Positions 16,892 through 26,216 are shown, counted from the stretch's first letter. The stretch is 32,432 nucleotides of DNA from Rhodopirellula sp. (GCA_002701385.1 NZVD01000077.1:27157-59588); one strand, 5' to 3'. Notes: a model not told the origin generated them from the letters alone. Program-made: numbers and translations.

Positions 16892-18304
16892 ATGACTCGA
16901 TTCATTGCCCTCGTACTCACAGCCATTTCACTTTCGGTTCAGGCTGGCGAATCAATTAAAATCGGCAATAATGTGCAACTCCTGGTTGATGACGCATTAA
17001 TCGAACGGCAGATCAACGGCGAACGTGTGTATCATCGCCCCACTCCGAAGGAAGTAGCTATCACTACGGATGCTCCCTGGGAAGGCAACGTCAGCGCCTA
17101 TTTCACCTTTCTGCAGGACGGCGACGAATTCCGTGCCTACTATCGCGGTTCGCATTATGACACCGAAAGAAAACTCGTTACTCATCGAGAGGTCACTTGT
17201 GTCGCCGTTAGCAAGGATGGCATCACCTGGTCCAAACCAGAACTCGGAATCTGGGAATTCGACGGCAATAAACAAAACAACATTGTCTGGGACGGGATTG
17301 GGACGCATTGCTTTGCCCCCTTTGTGGACACCAATCCTGATTGCCCGCCAGAACAACGCTATAAAGCAGTCTCACGCGGGAGATATGTAACAGGTGATTT
17401 CGAAGTGCCCAGTCGGCAGAAGGGTATTACCGGTCTATACCTCTTTACATCCGCTGATGGTCTCAATTGGAAGCAGATATCTGACAAGCCCGTCATCACT
17501 GACGGCGCATTCGACTCTCAGAACATCGCGTTTTGGGATTCTAACAAGAACAAGTACGTGTGTTATTCACGTCTTTTCATTAATGGCGTCCGTGCCATTC
17601 AGTATTGTGAATCGGATGATTTCCGGCACTGGACCAAGCCAATCCCCATCAACTATGCCAAAGCATACCGTGAACATCTCTACACAAATGCAATACAGCA
17701 GTATTCACGGAATCCTAGTTTGTATATAGGACTACCAACGCGATATCTCCCCAAAGAAGACTCGCGTGTTGAACCAATCTTCATGCATAGTCATGACGGC
17801 ATCAACTTTATCCGACACAGCGAGGCGTTCATTCCAGAGTCATTCCCGAAAGAACGCTCTGGCAATCGGAGCAACTATGCCTGTCGTGGAATCCTCACAC
17901 TACCTCACAACGCCAACACGCTTAGCATTTACGGCTCTGAGGCATACTACACGGGCAAGGATTCACGTGTCCGTCGTTTCGAATTGCGAACCGATGGCTT
18001 TGCATCCATTCGCGCAACCGGTCAGGCACAGATTTTCACAAAACCAATTCTCATCGAAGGGGATGCGATTTACCTCAACAACCAAACTCGTGGCAAGGGT
18101 AGTATTTGGGTCGACCTCTTAGACAAAAACGACAAACCAATCCCTGGCTTCTCAAAATACGAAGCTAATAGCATGGGGGGAGACTCTGTACACAATGAAG
18201 TCGTTTGGAAGCAGGGCCGCAGCCTAAAGGAACTCCGAGGAAAAGCCGTGAAGATTCATATCACCTTTTCCAGTACAGATCTCTACTCCATCCAGATCAA
18301 ATAG
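16892..18304 (+). CDS. Secreted beta-propeller protein, possibly glycoside hydrolase-like
   Basis: About 470 residues from the ATG at 16892; signal peptide MTRFIALVLTAISLSVQAG. The sequence is rich in short beta-strand phrases typical of five-bladed propellers of the GH32/GH43/GH130 kind: YFTFLQDGDEFRAYYRG, CVAVSKDGITWSKPELG, YLFTSADGLNWKQISDKPV, FDSQNIAFWDSNKNKYVCYS and FMHSHDGINFIRH. The SxDGxxW repeats are Asp-box/propeller-like. A C-terminal beta-rich part (from about residue 375) includes GKGSIWVDLLDKNDKPIPGF. I cannot identify a catalytic triad, so an enzymatic role is only possible. Its position straight after a sulfatase suggests action on the same glycan. Proteins of this type recur in planctomycetes as hypothetical proteins. 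Confidence 0.7.
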   Translation: MTRFIALVLTAISLSVQAGESIKIGNNVQLLVDDALIERQINGERVYHRPTPKEVAITTDAPWEGNVSAYFTFLQDGDEFRAYYRGSHYDTERKLVTHREVTCVAVSKDGITWSKPELGIWEFDGNKQNNIVWDGIGTHCFAPFVDTNPDCPPEQRYKAVSRGRYVTGDFEVPSRQKGITGLYLFTSADGLNWKQISDKPVITDGAFDSQNIAFWDSNKNKYVCYSRLFINGVRAIQYCESDDFRHWTKPIPINYAKAYREHLYTNAIQQYSRNPSLYIGLPTRYLPKEDSRVEPIFMHSHDGINFIRHSEAFIPESFPKERSGNRSNYACRGILTLPHNANTLSIYGSEAYYTGKDSRVRRFELRTDGFASIRATGQAQIFTKPILIEGDAIYLNNQTRGKGSIWVDLLDKNDKPIPGFSKYEANSMGGDSVHNEVVWKQGRSLKELRGKAVKIHITFSSTDLYSIQIK

Positions 18305-18330
18305 ATCGACGTTCGAGTACCACCCGGGCA

Positions 18331-19806
18331 TCAGGCCAGTATTTCCTTAACGATCCGCGGCTTAAAGGTGTCCGTCAAACGTTCATTCAGGCCGTTGCGT
18401 TGGAAAAACAACTCGTGGTGATGCAAACCTAATAGATGCAATATGGTAGCGTGCCAGTCGGCAATGCTTACTGGGTTTTCCTGCGCCGCATACCCAACTT
18501 CGTCGGTTGAACCGTAACTCACGCCTGGTTTAATGCCACCGCCGGCCATCCACAATGTAAATCCACGTGGGCCATGATCACGTCCGGCCGAAGCGTAGTT
18601 CTTTTTATCTCGCATTTGAGCAATTGGCAGTCGGCCAAACTCACCGCCCCAAATAACCAATACGTCATCCAATAGTCCTCGTTGTTTCAGGTCTTTCACT
18701 AACGCGGCCACAGGCTGATCCGTTTGTCCCGCAGCTGAGCGAATCGAATTCTCTAAGCCATTGTGACTATCCCAGGGCTGGGCACTCATGAAGATTTGAA
18801 TGTACCGAACTCCACGTTCCACCATCCGTCTTGCCATTAAACAACGCTTGGCATAAGAGTCAGTCTGTTTACCGCCTACACCGTACATGTCCAATGTTTG
18901 CTGACTCTCTTGTGAGATATCCAGCACATCCGCTGCTTCCAACTGCATCCGAGCGGCCAATTCGTAACTATTGATTCGTGCATCAAGTTGCAGTTGATTT
19001 GGACGCTTTTTACGATGCAAACCATCAATCTTCCGTAACAAGTCTCTCTGAAGATTCGTGACACCTTCAGGATAGGGCGTTTCCGCATTTAAGTTTAGGA
19101 TAGGCGCCCCTTCACTTCTCACACGCGTTCCCTGATAGACAGGCGGTAGAAACCCATTTTGCCAACTCTGCACTGTATTTACCGGCAATCCACGGGGATC
19201 GTCGAGTACAACATAGGCCGGTAGATTTTGATTCACACTACCCAAGCCGTAGGATACCCAGGCACCAATTGAGGGACGCCCCGGGAGCAAACGACCGGAG
19301 TGAATTTTGAACAACGCCGGTTCATGATTTGGATGATTGTTAAACATCGACTTGATGAAGGACACATCATCAACGACTTCGTGCAGATGCGGCAAGGCGT
19401 CACTGACCCACGCACCGCTCTCACCATGTTGCTTAAACTTGAATGGAGTTCTCAATAACCCACCGGCTGCCTGAGGAGAACTAATATCCTCAGCGATCTC
19501 ATTAAAATAGTCTTCGCCATGCCGCTGATCTAACAGTGGCTTTGGCTCAAACAGATCGACCTGACTAGGGCCGCCATTCATGAACAGCTGAATAACGGCT
19601 TTTGCTTTAGCAGGGTGATGTGTTTCTCGAGGAAAGGTGTCGTAACCGCGACGTGGTCCACCGGAAGCCGCCTCTAAGGCGTCTCCCGCAGGAATCTCTC
19701 CACCAGAGGCATACTCATCAAATGCCAATGCTGCCAACGCAGCACCGCCGATACCGTCAGCGGCACGCTCAAAAAATCCACGCCGATTCAGTTCTTTTGA
19801 AATCAT
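18331..19806 (-). CDS. DUF1501 family protein, partner of the tandem-PSCyt1 cytochrome
   Basis: A 491-residue DUF1501 protein. The leader ELNRRGFFERAADGIGGAALAALAF has the Tat Arg pair. Landmarks are VIQLFMNGGPSQVDLFEPKP (GGPSQ at residues 78-82), IFMSAQPWDSHNG, VIWGGEFGRLPIAQ, and GRDHGPRGFTLWMAGGGIKPG. It keeps the Ser of GGPSQ that the copy at 2098-3504 lacks, while sharing that copy's GGEFGR and MAGGG variants. It lies 52 bp downstream of the 990-residue cytochrome gene and converges on the propeller gene with 26 bp between stops. No strong RBS precedes the ATG (CTGGAAG only). Enzymatic function unknown. Confidence 0.92.
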   Translation of the reverse strand: MISKELNRRGFFERAADGIGGAALAALAFDEYASGGEIPAGDALEAASGGPRRGYDTFPRETHHPAKAKAVIQLFMNGGPSQVDLFEPKPLLDQRHGEDYFNEIAEDISSPQAAGGLLRTPFKFKQHGESGAWVSDALPHLHEVVDDVSFIKSMFNNHPNHEPALFKIHSGRLLPGRPSIGAWVSYGLGSVNQNLPAYVVLDDPRGLPVNTVQSWQNGFLPPVYQGTRVRSEGAPILNLNAETPYPEGVTNLQRDLLRKIDGLHRKKRPNQLQLDARINSYELAARMQLEAADVLDISQESQQTLDMYGVGGKQTDSYAKRCLMARRMVERGVRYIQIFMSAQPWDSHNGLENSIRSAAGQTDQPVAALVKDLKQRGLLDDVLVIWGGEFGRLPIAQMRDKKNYASAGRDHGPRGFTLWMAGGGIKPGVSYGSTDEVGYAAQENPVSIADWHATILHLLGLHHHELFFQRNGLNERLTDTFKPRIVKEILA

Positions 19807-19858
19807 CTTCCAGGCCTATTCGATACTTTCTTTGTTATGCTTTCGCGGATTCAGAGGT

Positions 19859-22804
19859 TTAATCGACATACAGGAAACCCGCCGAATTAAGCAGCGTGTG
19901 TCCGTAAATCGTCAGGGCTTTCAATTCCGCGTCAAAGGCGGGACGTTCCTTCTCTGGCAGTCCCTGTTTGTGTAAACCCCATTGCTTTTGCAATTCTTGC
20001 AATGCCTGAACAGACAATGCCACCTCTTCTGCATTCGGTTTGCGACTGTAAACAGTCAGGTACATTTTCTCCACTTGTGCAGGCAGTTCCCTTGTCTCCG
20101 ATAAGATACGAACAGCAAATTGTTCAGACAACTCGCGAACCATCTCGCTGTTAAGTAAATACAGTGCCTGCTGCGCTACGTTGGACGTGGACCGCACCTG
20201 GCAGGCAGGGTTCATCTGTGGCAAATCAAACGTTTCCAGCCATGAAGGCATCTCCTTCCTGCGCTGTCGGAGATATACGCTACGTCGATACGCACCGTTA
20301 TTGGCGATCGCAGTCACTAGCCCATCCTTTCGAACACTCACTGCATCGGGCTCGCCAAAACGTGACTGTTCTAACATTCCCGCAACGGAGATCACCGAGT
20401 CCCGGACTTCTTCAGCTGTCAACCGACGTAGCGGCATACGCGTCAACATTATGTTTTCTGGATCATCGACAAGCAATTGCTCGCTGAGATCCGACACCTG
20501 TCGATACGTCCTGGACGTCATCATCAGGCGATGCATATGCTTCATGCTCCAACCCGATTCAATAAATTCTACGGCCAACCAATCGAGAAGTTCGGGGTGG
20601 CTCGGTAATGTGCCAAGCTTTCCAAAGTTGTCTACACTCGCCACGATCCCACGTCCAAAATGATTGGACCAGATTCTGTTGACCATCACTCTAGCAGTTA
20701 ATGGATGTTCAGCATCCACAAGCCAATTTGCCAACGCCAATCGTCGGCCCGTACCCTCCAACCCCGCTTCTAATTCCGCAGGCTCGAATGGGGTTTTCCC
20801 ATCGGTCAGTACGCTAGGTACGCCTGGGCCTACCAATCTCCCGGATTGAGTGTGGTCGCCTCGTACATAGATATAGGTCGGCGAGGGTTCTCCCCGGTCC
20901 CACAAGGCCCTGATCGTTGGTACAGTCCGTTTTTGATTATTAAGCGTTTTAACCTGGTCCTCCACAGCCTTCTTCAAATCTGCGTACGGTTTCTGCTTCG
21001 CCAACGCATCTTTATTTAATTCAAGTGTGGCTTTGAATTTATCGTAAAGATAACGTTGCACTTCATTGTGCTCATTGCCATCGGTCTCGAATGTGGTTTT
21101 AACATCGGCCCGAATCACCTCGGGTAGTGTCTCCAACCCTTTCAGCAAATGCGATTGCTGAAGCTCTTGTTCGAGCTTCTTCAGTCGGCCATTTTCGCCC
21201 TCAATCTTTTGCTGTATTTGCTGATTATGTTCATCCACTTCAGCAATCACGCCGGGAGTTGCTACGGTCAGCGTTCGGTTTTTCATAACCCCGTTTGTCT
21301 GTCCAGGCACGGCGGTTGGCTTTAACCAATCATGGACATCATACGCTCCCTGAAAAACAGCCATCAGTCGATAGTAATCACGCTGAGGGATCGGGTCATA
21401 CTTATGACTGTGGCACCGTGCACACTTCATTGTGAGCCCCAGCACAGTGGATGAGAAGATATCAATTTCATCAGCGATCACTTCCATTCGTTCACCAACT
21501 GAATTTACGACATCAGAACCGGTTCCATCTGGCGCCATTCTCAGAAAGCCTGTTGCCACCAGATTATCAACATGCCGTTCAGTGATCGCTGATGGATCCG
21601 AATAATCCAGCAACTCATCACCAGCGATCTGTTGTCGAAGAAACTCTGAGTATGGAAGGTCCTGAGCGAAAGCCTTGATTACATAATCACGATACCGCCA
21701 GGCTGAATTACGTATCGGATCGGCACTGCGTTTACCTTCACTGTCCGCGTAACCGGCGGCATCCAGCCAGTAACGAGCCCATCGCTCACCATAAGCAGGT
21801 GATGCTAACACTTGGTCAATAAGGTTTTCATAGGCTGCAGGATCGGAATCATTTACAAATGCCTCAACCTGCCTTGGCGAGGGAGGCAAACCTGTCAGAT
21901 CGAAATACACTCGACGAACCAGAGTGGCTCGAGACGCCTCACCTGCCATGAACAAACCCGCTTCTCTTTGTTTACGCAGTACGAATTCATCAATTGCGTT
22001 ATAGGCCTGGTCAGATTGACTTGCTGGTACCTCCGGACGTTGTGGCTTTCGAAACGACCAATGCTGGCGATCTTCATCTGTCACCAGCGGATCTGGACTG
22101 ACAGAAGCGACATCAGCAGCAATCTCGACTTCCGGTGCTCCGAGCTCAATCCAACGCTTTAACAACTCAACTTCATTACTAGGCATGACCTTGACCCCCG
22201 AACGCAGTAGTTGATCACGGGGAGGCATTTCCTCAGCAGACATACGCTTTAGGACAAGGCTCTCTTCTGGGTTACCGAGGTTAATAGCAGGACCTGATTT
22301 CCCGCCTTTTAGCATCGATGCTTTTGTACGCAAATCCAATCCTCCCTCCTGACGACGATTGCCGTGACAAACCGTACAGCGCAGTAACATGATCGGCTGA
22401 ATGTCGTGCTGATTGACTTCCGACGCTGCCAAAAACGAGGCGGGGTCAGTCCCGTCAGAAAACGGGGTCTTCTCCTTGATCCAGCGTTCAATGGTATGAA
22501 CTTCAGTATTCGTTAACGGTTTGCCTTCTCCTTCGGGAGGCATCATCTTCGTGTGAACTAGTTCGTATAGATAGCTGGAATCGACGTCGCCGGAAACCAA
22601 CGTACTTTGGGATTCGCCTCCTTTGAACAAGCCGAATGGAGTAGTGAGATCAAGTTCACCCTTTTGATTCGCGGCATTGTGACACACCACGCATTTCTTC
22701 TGAAAAATCGGCGCAATATCTTTTTCAAAAGTTGGGGACTCTTCACCCAACAGGTGTGTCGTAGACGCAAATACAAACAAACTTAAATAGGCTGTTAAAC
22801 GCAT
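19859..22804 (-). CDS. Tandem PSCyt1-DUF1549-DUF1553 secreted cytochrome-like protein
   Basis: About 981 residues from the ATG at 22804, which begins MRLTAYLSLFVFASTTHLLG, a clean signal peptide. A TTG 13 codons upstream (22843) would give 994 residues but falls next to a TATAAT and lacks a good leader. In 994-residue numbering, two PSCyt1 modules follow each other: CVVCH at 51-55 with KMMPP near 99-103, and CTVCH at 156-160 with EEMPP near 204-208. DUF1549 (about 280-500) has YGERWARYWLDAAGYAD and a third CxxCH, CARCHSHKYDP, at 474-478. A Gln/Glu-rich coiled coil (IQQKIEGENGRLKKLEQELQQ) lies near 535-560, then DUF1553 with MVNRIWSNHFGRGIV and SHPELLDWLAVEF. Up to three haem-c sites are possible. 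Its DUF1501 partner follows. Confidence 0.92.
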   Translation of the reverse strand: MRLTAYLSLFVFASTTHLLGEESPTFEKDIAPIFQKKCVVCHNAANQKGELDLTTPFGLFKGGESQSTLVSGDVDSSYLYELVHTKMMPPEGEGKPLTNTEVHTIERWIKEKTPFSDGTDPASFLAASEVNQHDIQPIMLLRCTVCHGNRRQEGGLDLRTKASMLKGGKSGPAINLGNPEESLVLKRMSAEEMPPRDQLLRSGVKVMPSNEVELLKRWIELGAPEVEIAADVASVSPDPLVTDEDRQHWSFRKPQRPEVPASQSDQAYNAIDEFVLRKQREAGLFMAGEASRATLVRRVYFDLTGLPPSPRQVEAFVNDSDPAAYENLIDQVLASPAYGERWARYWLDAAGYADSEGKRSADPIRNSAWRYRDYVIKAFAQDLPYSEFLRQQIAGDELLDYSDPSAITERHVDNLVATGFLRMAPDGTGSDVVNSVGERMEVIADEIDIFSSTVLGLTMKCARCHSHKYDPIPQRDYYRLMAVFQGAYDVHDWLKPTAVPGQTNGVMKNRTLTVATPGVIAEVDEHNQQIQQKIEGENGRLKKLEQELQQSHLLKGLETLPEVIRADVKTTFETDGNEHNEVQRYLYDKFKATLELNKDALAKQKPYADLKKAVEDQVKTLNNQKRTVPTIRALWDRGEPSPTYIYVRGDHTQSGRLVGPGVPSVLTDGKTPFEPAELEAGLEGTGRRLALANWLVDAEHPLTARVMVNRIWSNHFGRGIVASVDNFGKLGTLPSHPELLDWLAVEFIESGWSMKHMHRLMMTSRTYRQVSDLSEQLLVDDPENIMLTRMPLRRLTAEEVRDSVISVAGMLEQSRFGEPDAVSVRKDGLVTAIANNGAYRRSVYLRQRRKEMPSWLETFDLPQMNPACQVRSTSNVAQQALYLLNSEMVRELSEQFAVRILSETRELPAQVEKMYLTVYSRKPNAEEVALSVQALQELQKQWGLHKQGLPEKERPAFDAELKALTIYGHTLLNSAGFLYVD

Positions 22805-22853
22805 GGAATGACACTTAATCCGAGACACAGAGATTTCTTTCAATACATATTTA

Positions 22854-22859
22854 ATTATA
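22854..22859 (-). promoter_or_regulatory. Possible -10 element (TATAAT) of the tandem-cytochrome gene
   Basis: A perfect TATAAT on the minus strand, 49 nt before the ATG at 22804. Transcription from it would start only a few bases before the TTG at 22843, which supports the ATG start. No convincing -35 is present. Confidence 0.4.
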
Positions 22860-22889
22860 GACTAAGCAGAGAATGCAGCACGACATCGA

Positions 22890-23357
22890 TTACTTCTTCC
22901 GGGTGGCAGCCAACTGCTTTTCATAAAGTTCGATGTACTTTTCTACGGAACATCGACGTGTCAGTTTGGCCAAAACATCAAGTGCAACATCTTCAAGTTT
23001 TTTAAATCGCACACAGGACTTGCCCATGTCTAACTTCTTTCCGGTTTTCTTCCACTCTTTGACAAACCATTCCTGCTGCTTGTCATCGATATATATATTG
23101 AAACCGTAGAAAGCCATATAGTTTTTCTGATTCGCCAGAGATGCAAATGGAAGCGGTTGCTCTTTGTCACAATGGTAGCCGCCCGGATAAAGACTGTGCG
23201 GGAGGTAGTATCCTATCATACCCCACTGCATCCCCTCCTCAAGACCTTCCGGCAGGTTGTCCAGAATGACTTGACGGACTGCCGTGATCGCTTCGTGTCG
23301 ATCCGGAGGGAGTTCTGCTAGGTAGGCCTTCACCGTTTTCGCCTGACTTTGGGCCAT
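22890..23357 (-). CDS. DUF1801 (YdhG-like) domain protein
   Basis: A 155-residue cytoplasmic protein of the DUF1801/YdhG-like family. Conserved features visible are the N-terminal TVKAYLAELPPDRHEAITAVRQ helix, the LPEGLEEGMQWGMIGYY block, NYMAFYGFNIYI, and KLDMGKSCVRFKKLEDV with its C-terminal helix. The family resembles iron-chaperone frataxin-like folds, and the biochemical role of most members is unclear. It lies 33 bp after the MacB-like permease gene on the same strand and may be read on that transcript. GGGAAAGG precedes the ATG closely (3 nt after the last G). No transmembrane part is seen. A functional link to the efflux genes is not evident. Confidence 0.88.
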   Translation of the reverse strand: MAQSQAKTVKAYLAELPPDRHEAITAVRQVILDNLPEGLEEGMQWGMIGYYLPHSLYPGGYHCDKEQPLPFASLANQKNYMAFYGFNIYIDDKQQEWFVKEWKKTGKKLDMGKSCVRFKKLEDVALDVLAKLTRRCSVEKYIELYEKQLAATRKK

Positions 23358-23390
23358 CCACCTTTCCCTATTGAATCTAGCTAGAACACT

Positions 23391-24716
23391 CTACTCGTGG
23401 CGCAACGCCTCAATTGGGTCCATTTTAGCAGCTCGAATGGCTGGATAAATACCAAACAAAATCCCGACAACAATCGAAATTCCACCTCCCAGCGGTAACG
23501 ACCATGGTACGACAACCGGAGTGATATTACGTACAGATCCCGGTAACGTTTCCATAACTTCCGGCATCGTTTGTAGTAACAGATTCTGTAGATACCCAAT
23601 CATCGCTGGACACATCAAACCACCAACAATACCTGTCAATCCGCCTGTTACGCTAAGCACGACTGTTTCCGTAAGAAATTGTCGCGTAATGTCGGCCTGG
23701 CGAGCTCCCAGTGCCCTGCGAATGCCGATCTCACGTGTTCGCTCGGTGACCGTCGCCAGCATAATATTCATAATCCCGATCCCGCCAACGACCAAGGTTA
23801 CAGCAGCGATAATTCCCATAAAGGCCATAAACATCATCCTCGTCGTCCGAGCTTGTTCCAGTAATTCAAGTGGAACTACGACCGCGTAGTCTTTTGAACG
23901 ATGGAGCTTTTGCATTGTGCGTTCGACAGCATCGGCTGTTGTCACCACATCTTCAATCCTGCCGACCTGAAATGTAATTTGACTTAACTGTACTTCTTCA
24001 CCACTTCGAGTACCCGCACTACGAAACATGACGGTATCCCCAATGCGTTGCCAAAAAGTTTCCAGCGGGATGTAGATATCAGTCGAGAAGTCCTGTGCTG
24101 CTAACGAGCTTCCAATACCAGCCATCGCCTGACGAGGTTCCATCACCCCAATAACGACATAAGGAATTTCACGAATCCGTATGGTTTTACCAATGGGCTC
24201 TTCAATCGGAAAGAAACGCTCAGCGACTTCACTCGCTAACACGCAAACATTCGAACGCTTGTCCACATGGATGTCAGATATAAAGTCACCCGACTGCACC
24301 GCAAGATGCATCATTTCGGAATATTCCGGAGTACAGGCAACAATGTGGGCCTCTACCATCTGAGCTCCGTAGTGGGCTTCCCGAAGTGTTTCACGAATCA
24401 GCAGATGATCTTTGATCGTTGGGATTTCGAGTAACGCGGCTACATCATCTCTCCTAATTCCATACTTAACAAAGAAGGTTTCCATATCTCCGACATAGTC
24501 TTCTGCCGGCATTCGACTCCGCAAGATGACGTTGCGCGCACCGAGTTCTTCAATCTGACGCTGAACTTCACGACTAATGCCTTCGCTAATAGCAAGTAGC
24601 CAGATTACACTCGCTACTCCTACGAATATCCCCAGAATGGTGAGCATCGAACGGAGTGGGTGCAAAAACAGGCTATTAACGCCGACGCGAAGAGTTCGGA
24701 CGTTGAGAAGATTCAT
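23391..24716 (-). CDS. MacB/FtsX-type ABC transporter permease
   Basis: A 441-residue inner-membrane permease of the MacB type without the ATPase domain. The N-terminal cytoplasmic stretch and TM1 (HPLRSMLTILGIFVGVASVIWLL) are followed by a MacB_PCD periplasmic domain (about 50-280), with phrases such as EAHIVACTPEYSEMMHLAVQSGDF and IGVMEPRQAM. FtsX-type TM segments 2-4 follow from about residue 310: FMAFMGIIAAVTLVVGGIGIMNIML, the coupling-loop ERTREIGIRRALGA, and the C-terminal YPAIRAAKMDPIEALRHE. The start ATG overlaps the HlyD stop by 4 bp (ATGA), so the two are co-translated. A MacB-class transporter needs an ATPase, which is not beside it. Likely role: export or mechanotransmission of an envelope substrate. 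Confidence 0.92.
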   Translation of the reverse strand: MNLLNVRTLRVGVNSLFLHPLRSMLTILGIFVGVASVIWLLAISEGISREVQRQIEELGARNVILRSRMPAEDYVGDMETFFVKYGIRRDDVAALLEIPTIKDHLLIRETLREAHYGAQMVEAHIVACTPEYSEMMHLAVQSGDFISDIHVDKRSNVCVLASEVAERFFPIEEPIGKTIRIREIPYVVIGVMEPRQAMAGIGSSLAAQDFSTDIYIPLETFWQRIGDTVMFRSAGTRSGEEVQLSQITFQVGRIEDVVTTADAVERTMQKLHRSKDYAVVVPLELLEQARTTRMMFMAFMGIIAAVTLVVGGIGIMNIMLATVTERTREIGIRRALGARQADITRQFLTETVVLSVTGGLTGIVGGLMCPAMIGYLQNLLLQTMPEVMETLPGSVRNITPVVVPWSLPLGGGISIVVGILFGIYPAIRAAKMDPIEALRHE

Positions 24717-26161
24717 AAGCCAGAAGCACCTTCACTCTGTGCAACTTCGGTGGCAACAGTAGAACCTCGCCCAGGCGTGTCCAGGGAGGGGAGGATTTCT
24801 TCCAATTCCGAGCGTTTAATGAATCGGAATGGGGTCAACGTTACGACCTCACCCTCTGCAAGTCCCGTTGCCACGATGACATGAGTATTATTGTTCGGCC
24901 CAACTGAGATAGGACGAGGCTCCCAAGACTTCCCATCCCGAACTAAACAGAAGTGCCTTTCCTGATGTTGAATAATAGCCGCCAAAGGAACCTGAATCAC
25001 CGCCGGTTCCTTTTCGAAATAAATCCTCACCTTGGCACGCAGTCCTGGTCGCAAGCTGGGAGGAGGATCGACAATTGTTACCTTGGTGTCATATTCTAAC
25101 GGAGCACCATGCCACCGTAATGGAAACGGATAAGCCGCGACCTCATTAACCTCGCCATCAAGTGGATTGTCGGGATCTGCATCCAATTCGATTTTTGCGA
25201 CCTGACCGGCTACGACACGATTGATGTGGGATTCATTAATACGGACGGCCACTTCCATATTTTGGATATCCGGCAATCGAACCACGACCTGATTATCGCG
25301 AATGATGGCACCTTCCTCGATAATAATGTTTCGACGTTCGTCATCTGCATAGACAACTTGGCCCTGAGCAGGTGCTAAAATCCGGCATTTCTTGATCTGT
25401 TCCTGAATCTCTACCAAACGACTTGTAGCTAAATCTAAAGTGCTTTGAGCGGCTTCGACTTGTGCCTTATTCTGTTTGATCGCCGCCAAATATTCCCCCA
25501 GAAGTTTTTCACGAGTAAACTCGCGGTAAACAGTGAGCTTGAGTTCGGCGGCTTTAAGATCCCGTTTCGCTTTTTCCCATTGAAAGCGATCCGCATTTAG
25601 CTGCACGCTAGATAGAAAGCCGCTAGCCGCCAAACGTTGGCTATGATCCAACTTGGCCAGCGAACGCTCCACGCTTTCCTGGGCGACGAAAACTTCTCCT
25701 TCGATCAAGGTCAACTCCTGCTGAAATAGTCCCTTTTCGAATTCCTTTAACGTGCGTTCTGCATTCTCTAGTTGAGACTCGGCATTGATCATGTTGGCCT
25801 GATTATTGGCCACAACAATCTTTTGAGCCGTCTCATCATTTTCAAGCGCCGATGAATCAAACTCGACAATGAAATCCCCTTCCTCGACATAGGTTCCTTC
25901 ATCCACAATTTTCAGGATCGTCGTTCCGGCCGCCCCCAAAGCTTGTACCTCACAACGAACTTCTCGATTACTGGCACTCGCTACATCTCCGGTTTCTGTC
26001 ACAAATGCTTCGAAGTCACTTCGCTCAACAACGTGCACTATTGCATCATCAACAGGAGCTTCCGAAGTGCTATCATCCTGAGTGTTGTAAAGAAAGTACG
26101 CACCGACACAGCCGCCAATAACGACAACAAAGACGATTACGCGAATCACCCAATTAGGCAT
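24713..26161 (-). CDS. HlyD-family periplasmic adaptor (membrane fusion protein)
   Basis: About 482 residues from the ATG at 26161, beginning MPNWVIRVIVFVVVIGGCVGAYFL, a single N-terminal membrane anchor. A first half-lipoyl/barrel strand set (VVERSDFEAFVTETGDVASASN) leads to a hairpin domain with a long coiled coil (ANNQANMINAESQLENAERTL to about KKCRI). The second lipoyl half, ILAPAQGQVVYADDER, and a beta-barrel with VAVRINESHINRVVAGQVAKIEL follow. The protein joins the inner-membrane permease to an outer-membrane exit duct. An in-frame ATG at 26275 would add 38 non-homologous-looking residues; GGAG 10 nt before 26161 and a TATAAT at 26211-26216 favour 26161. The stop overlaps the permease ATG. 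No outer-membrane TolC-type gene is nearby. Confidence 0.9.
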   Translation of the reverse strand: MPNWVIRVIVFVVVIGGCVGAYFLYNTQDDSTSEAPVDDAIVHVVERSDFEAFVTETGDVASASNREVRCEVQALGAAGTTILKIVDEGTYVEEGDFIVEFDSSALENDETAQKIVVANNQANMINAESQLENAERTLKEFEKGLFQQELTLIEGEVFVAQESVERSLAKLDHSQRLAASGFLSSVQLNADRFQWEKAKRDLKAAELKLTVYREFTREKLLGEYLAAIKQNKAQVEAAQSTLDLATSRLVEIQEQIKKCRILAPAQGQVVYADDERRNIIIEEGAIIRDNQVVVRLPDIQNMEVAVRINESHINRVVAGQVAKIELDADPDNPLDGEVNEVAAYPFPLRWHGAPLEYDTKVTIVDPPPSLRPGLRAKVRIYFEKEPAVIQVPLAAIIQHQERHFCLVRDGKSWEPRPISVGPNNNTHVIVATGLAEGEVVTLTPFRFIKRSELEEILPSLDTPGRGSTVATEVAQSEGASGL

Positions 26162-26171
26162 GGAACTTAAA

Positions 26172-26175
26172 CTCC
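26172..26175 (-). promoter_or_regulatory. Ribosome binding site supporting the HlyD start
   Basis: GGAG on the minus strand, 10 nt before the ATG at 26161; the spacing is slightly long. Confidence 0.4.
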
Positions 26176-26210
26176 AAAAACGGATCACTTTCGATTTGAT
26201 CAAATAGTCA

Positions 26211-26216
26211 ATTATA
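26211..26216 (-). promoter_or_regulatory. Possible -10 element (TATAAT) of the HlyD-permease unit
   Basis: A perfect TATAAT on the minus strand, 49 nt before the ATG at 26161 and downstream of the alternative ATG at 26275. No clear -35 lies 16-18 nt upstream. Confidence 0.35.

Noticed and set aside
16997-17356. A 119-codon minus-strand frame inside the propeller gene
   Set aside because: Antisense to a gene with clear repeats and a signal peptide; no family features.
22805-22843. TTG start of the tandem-cytochrome gene at 22843
   Set aside because: No RBS and too close to the -10 candidate; the ATG at 22804 gives a clean signal peptide.
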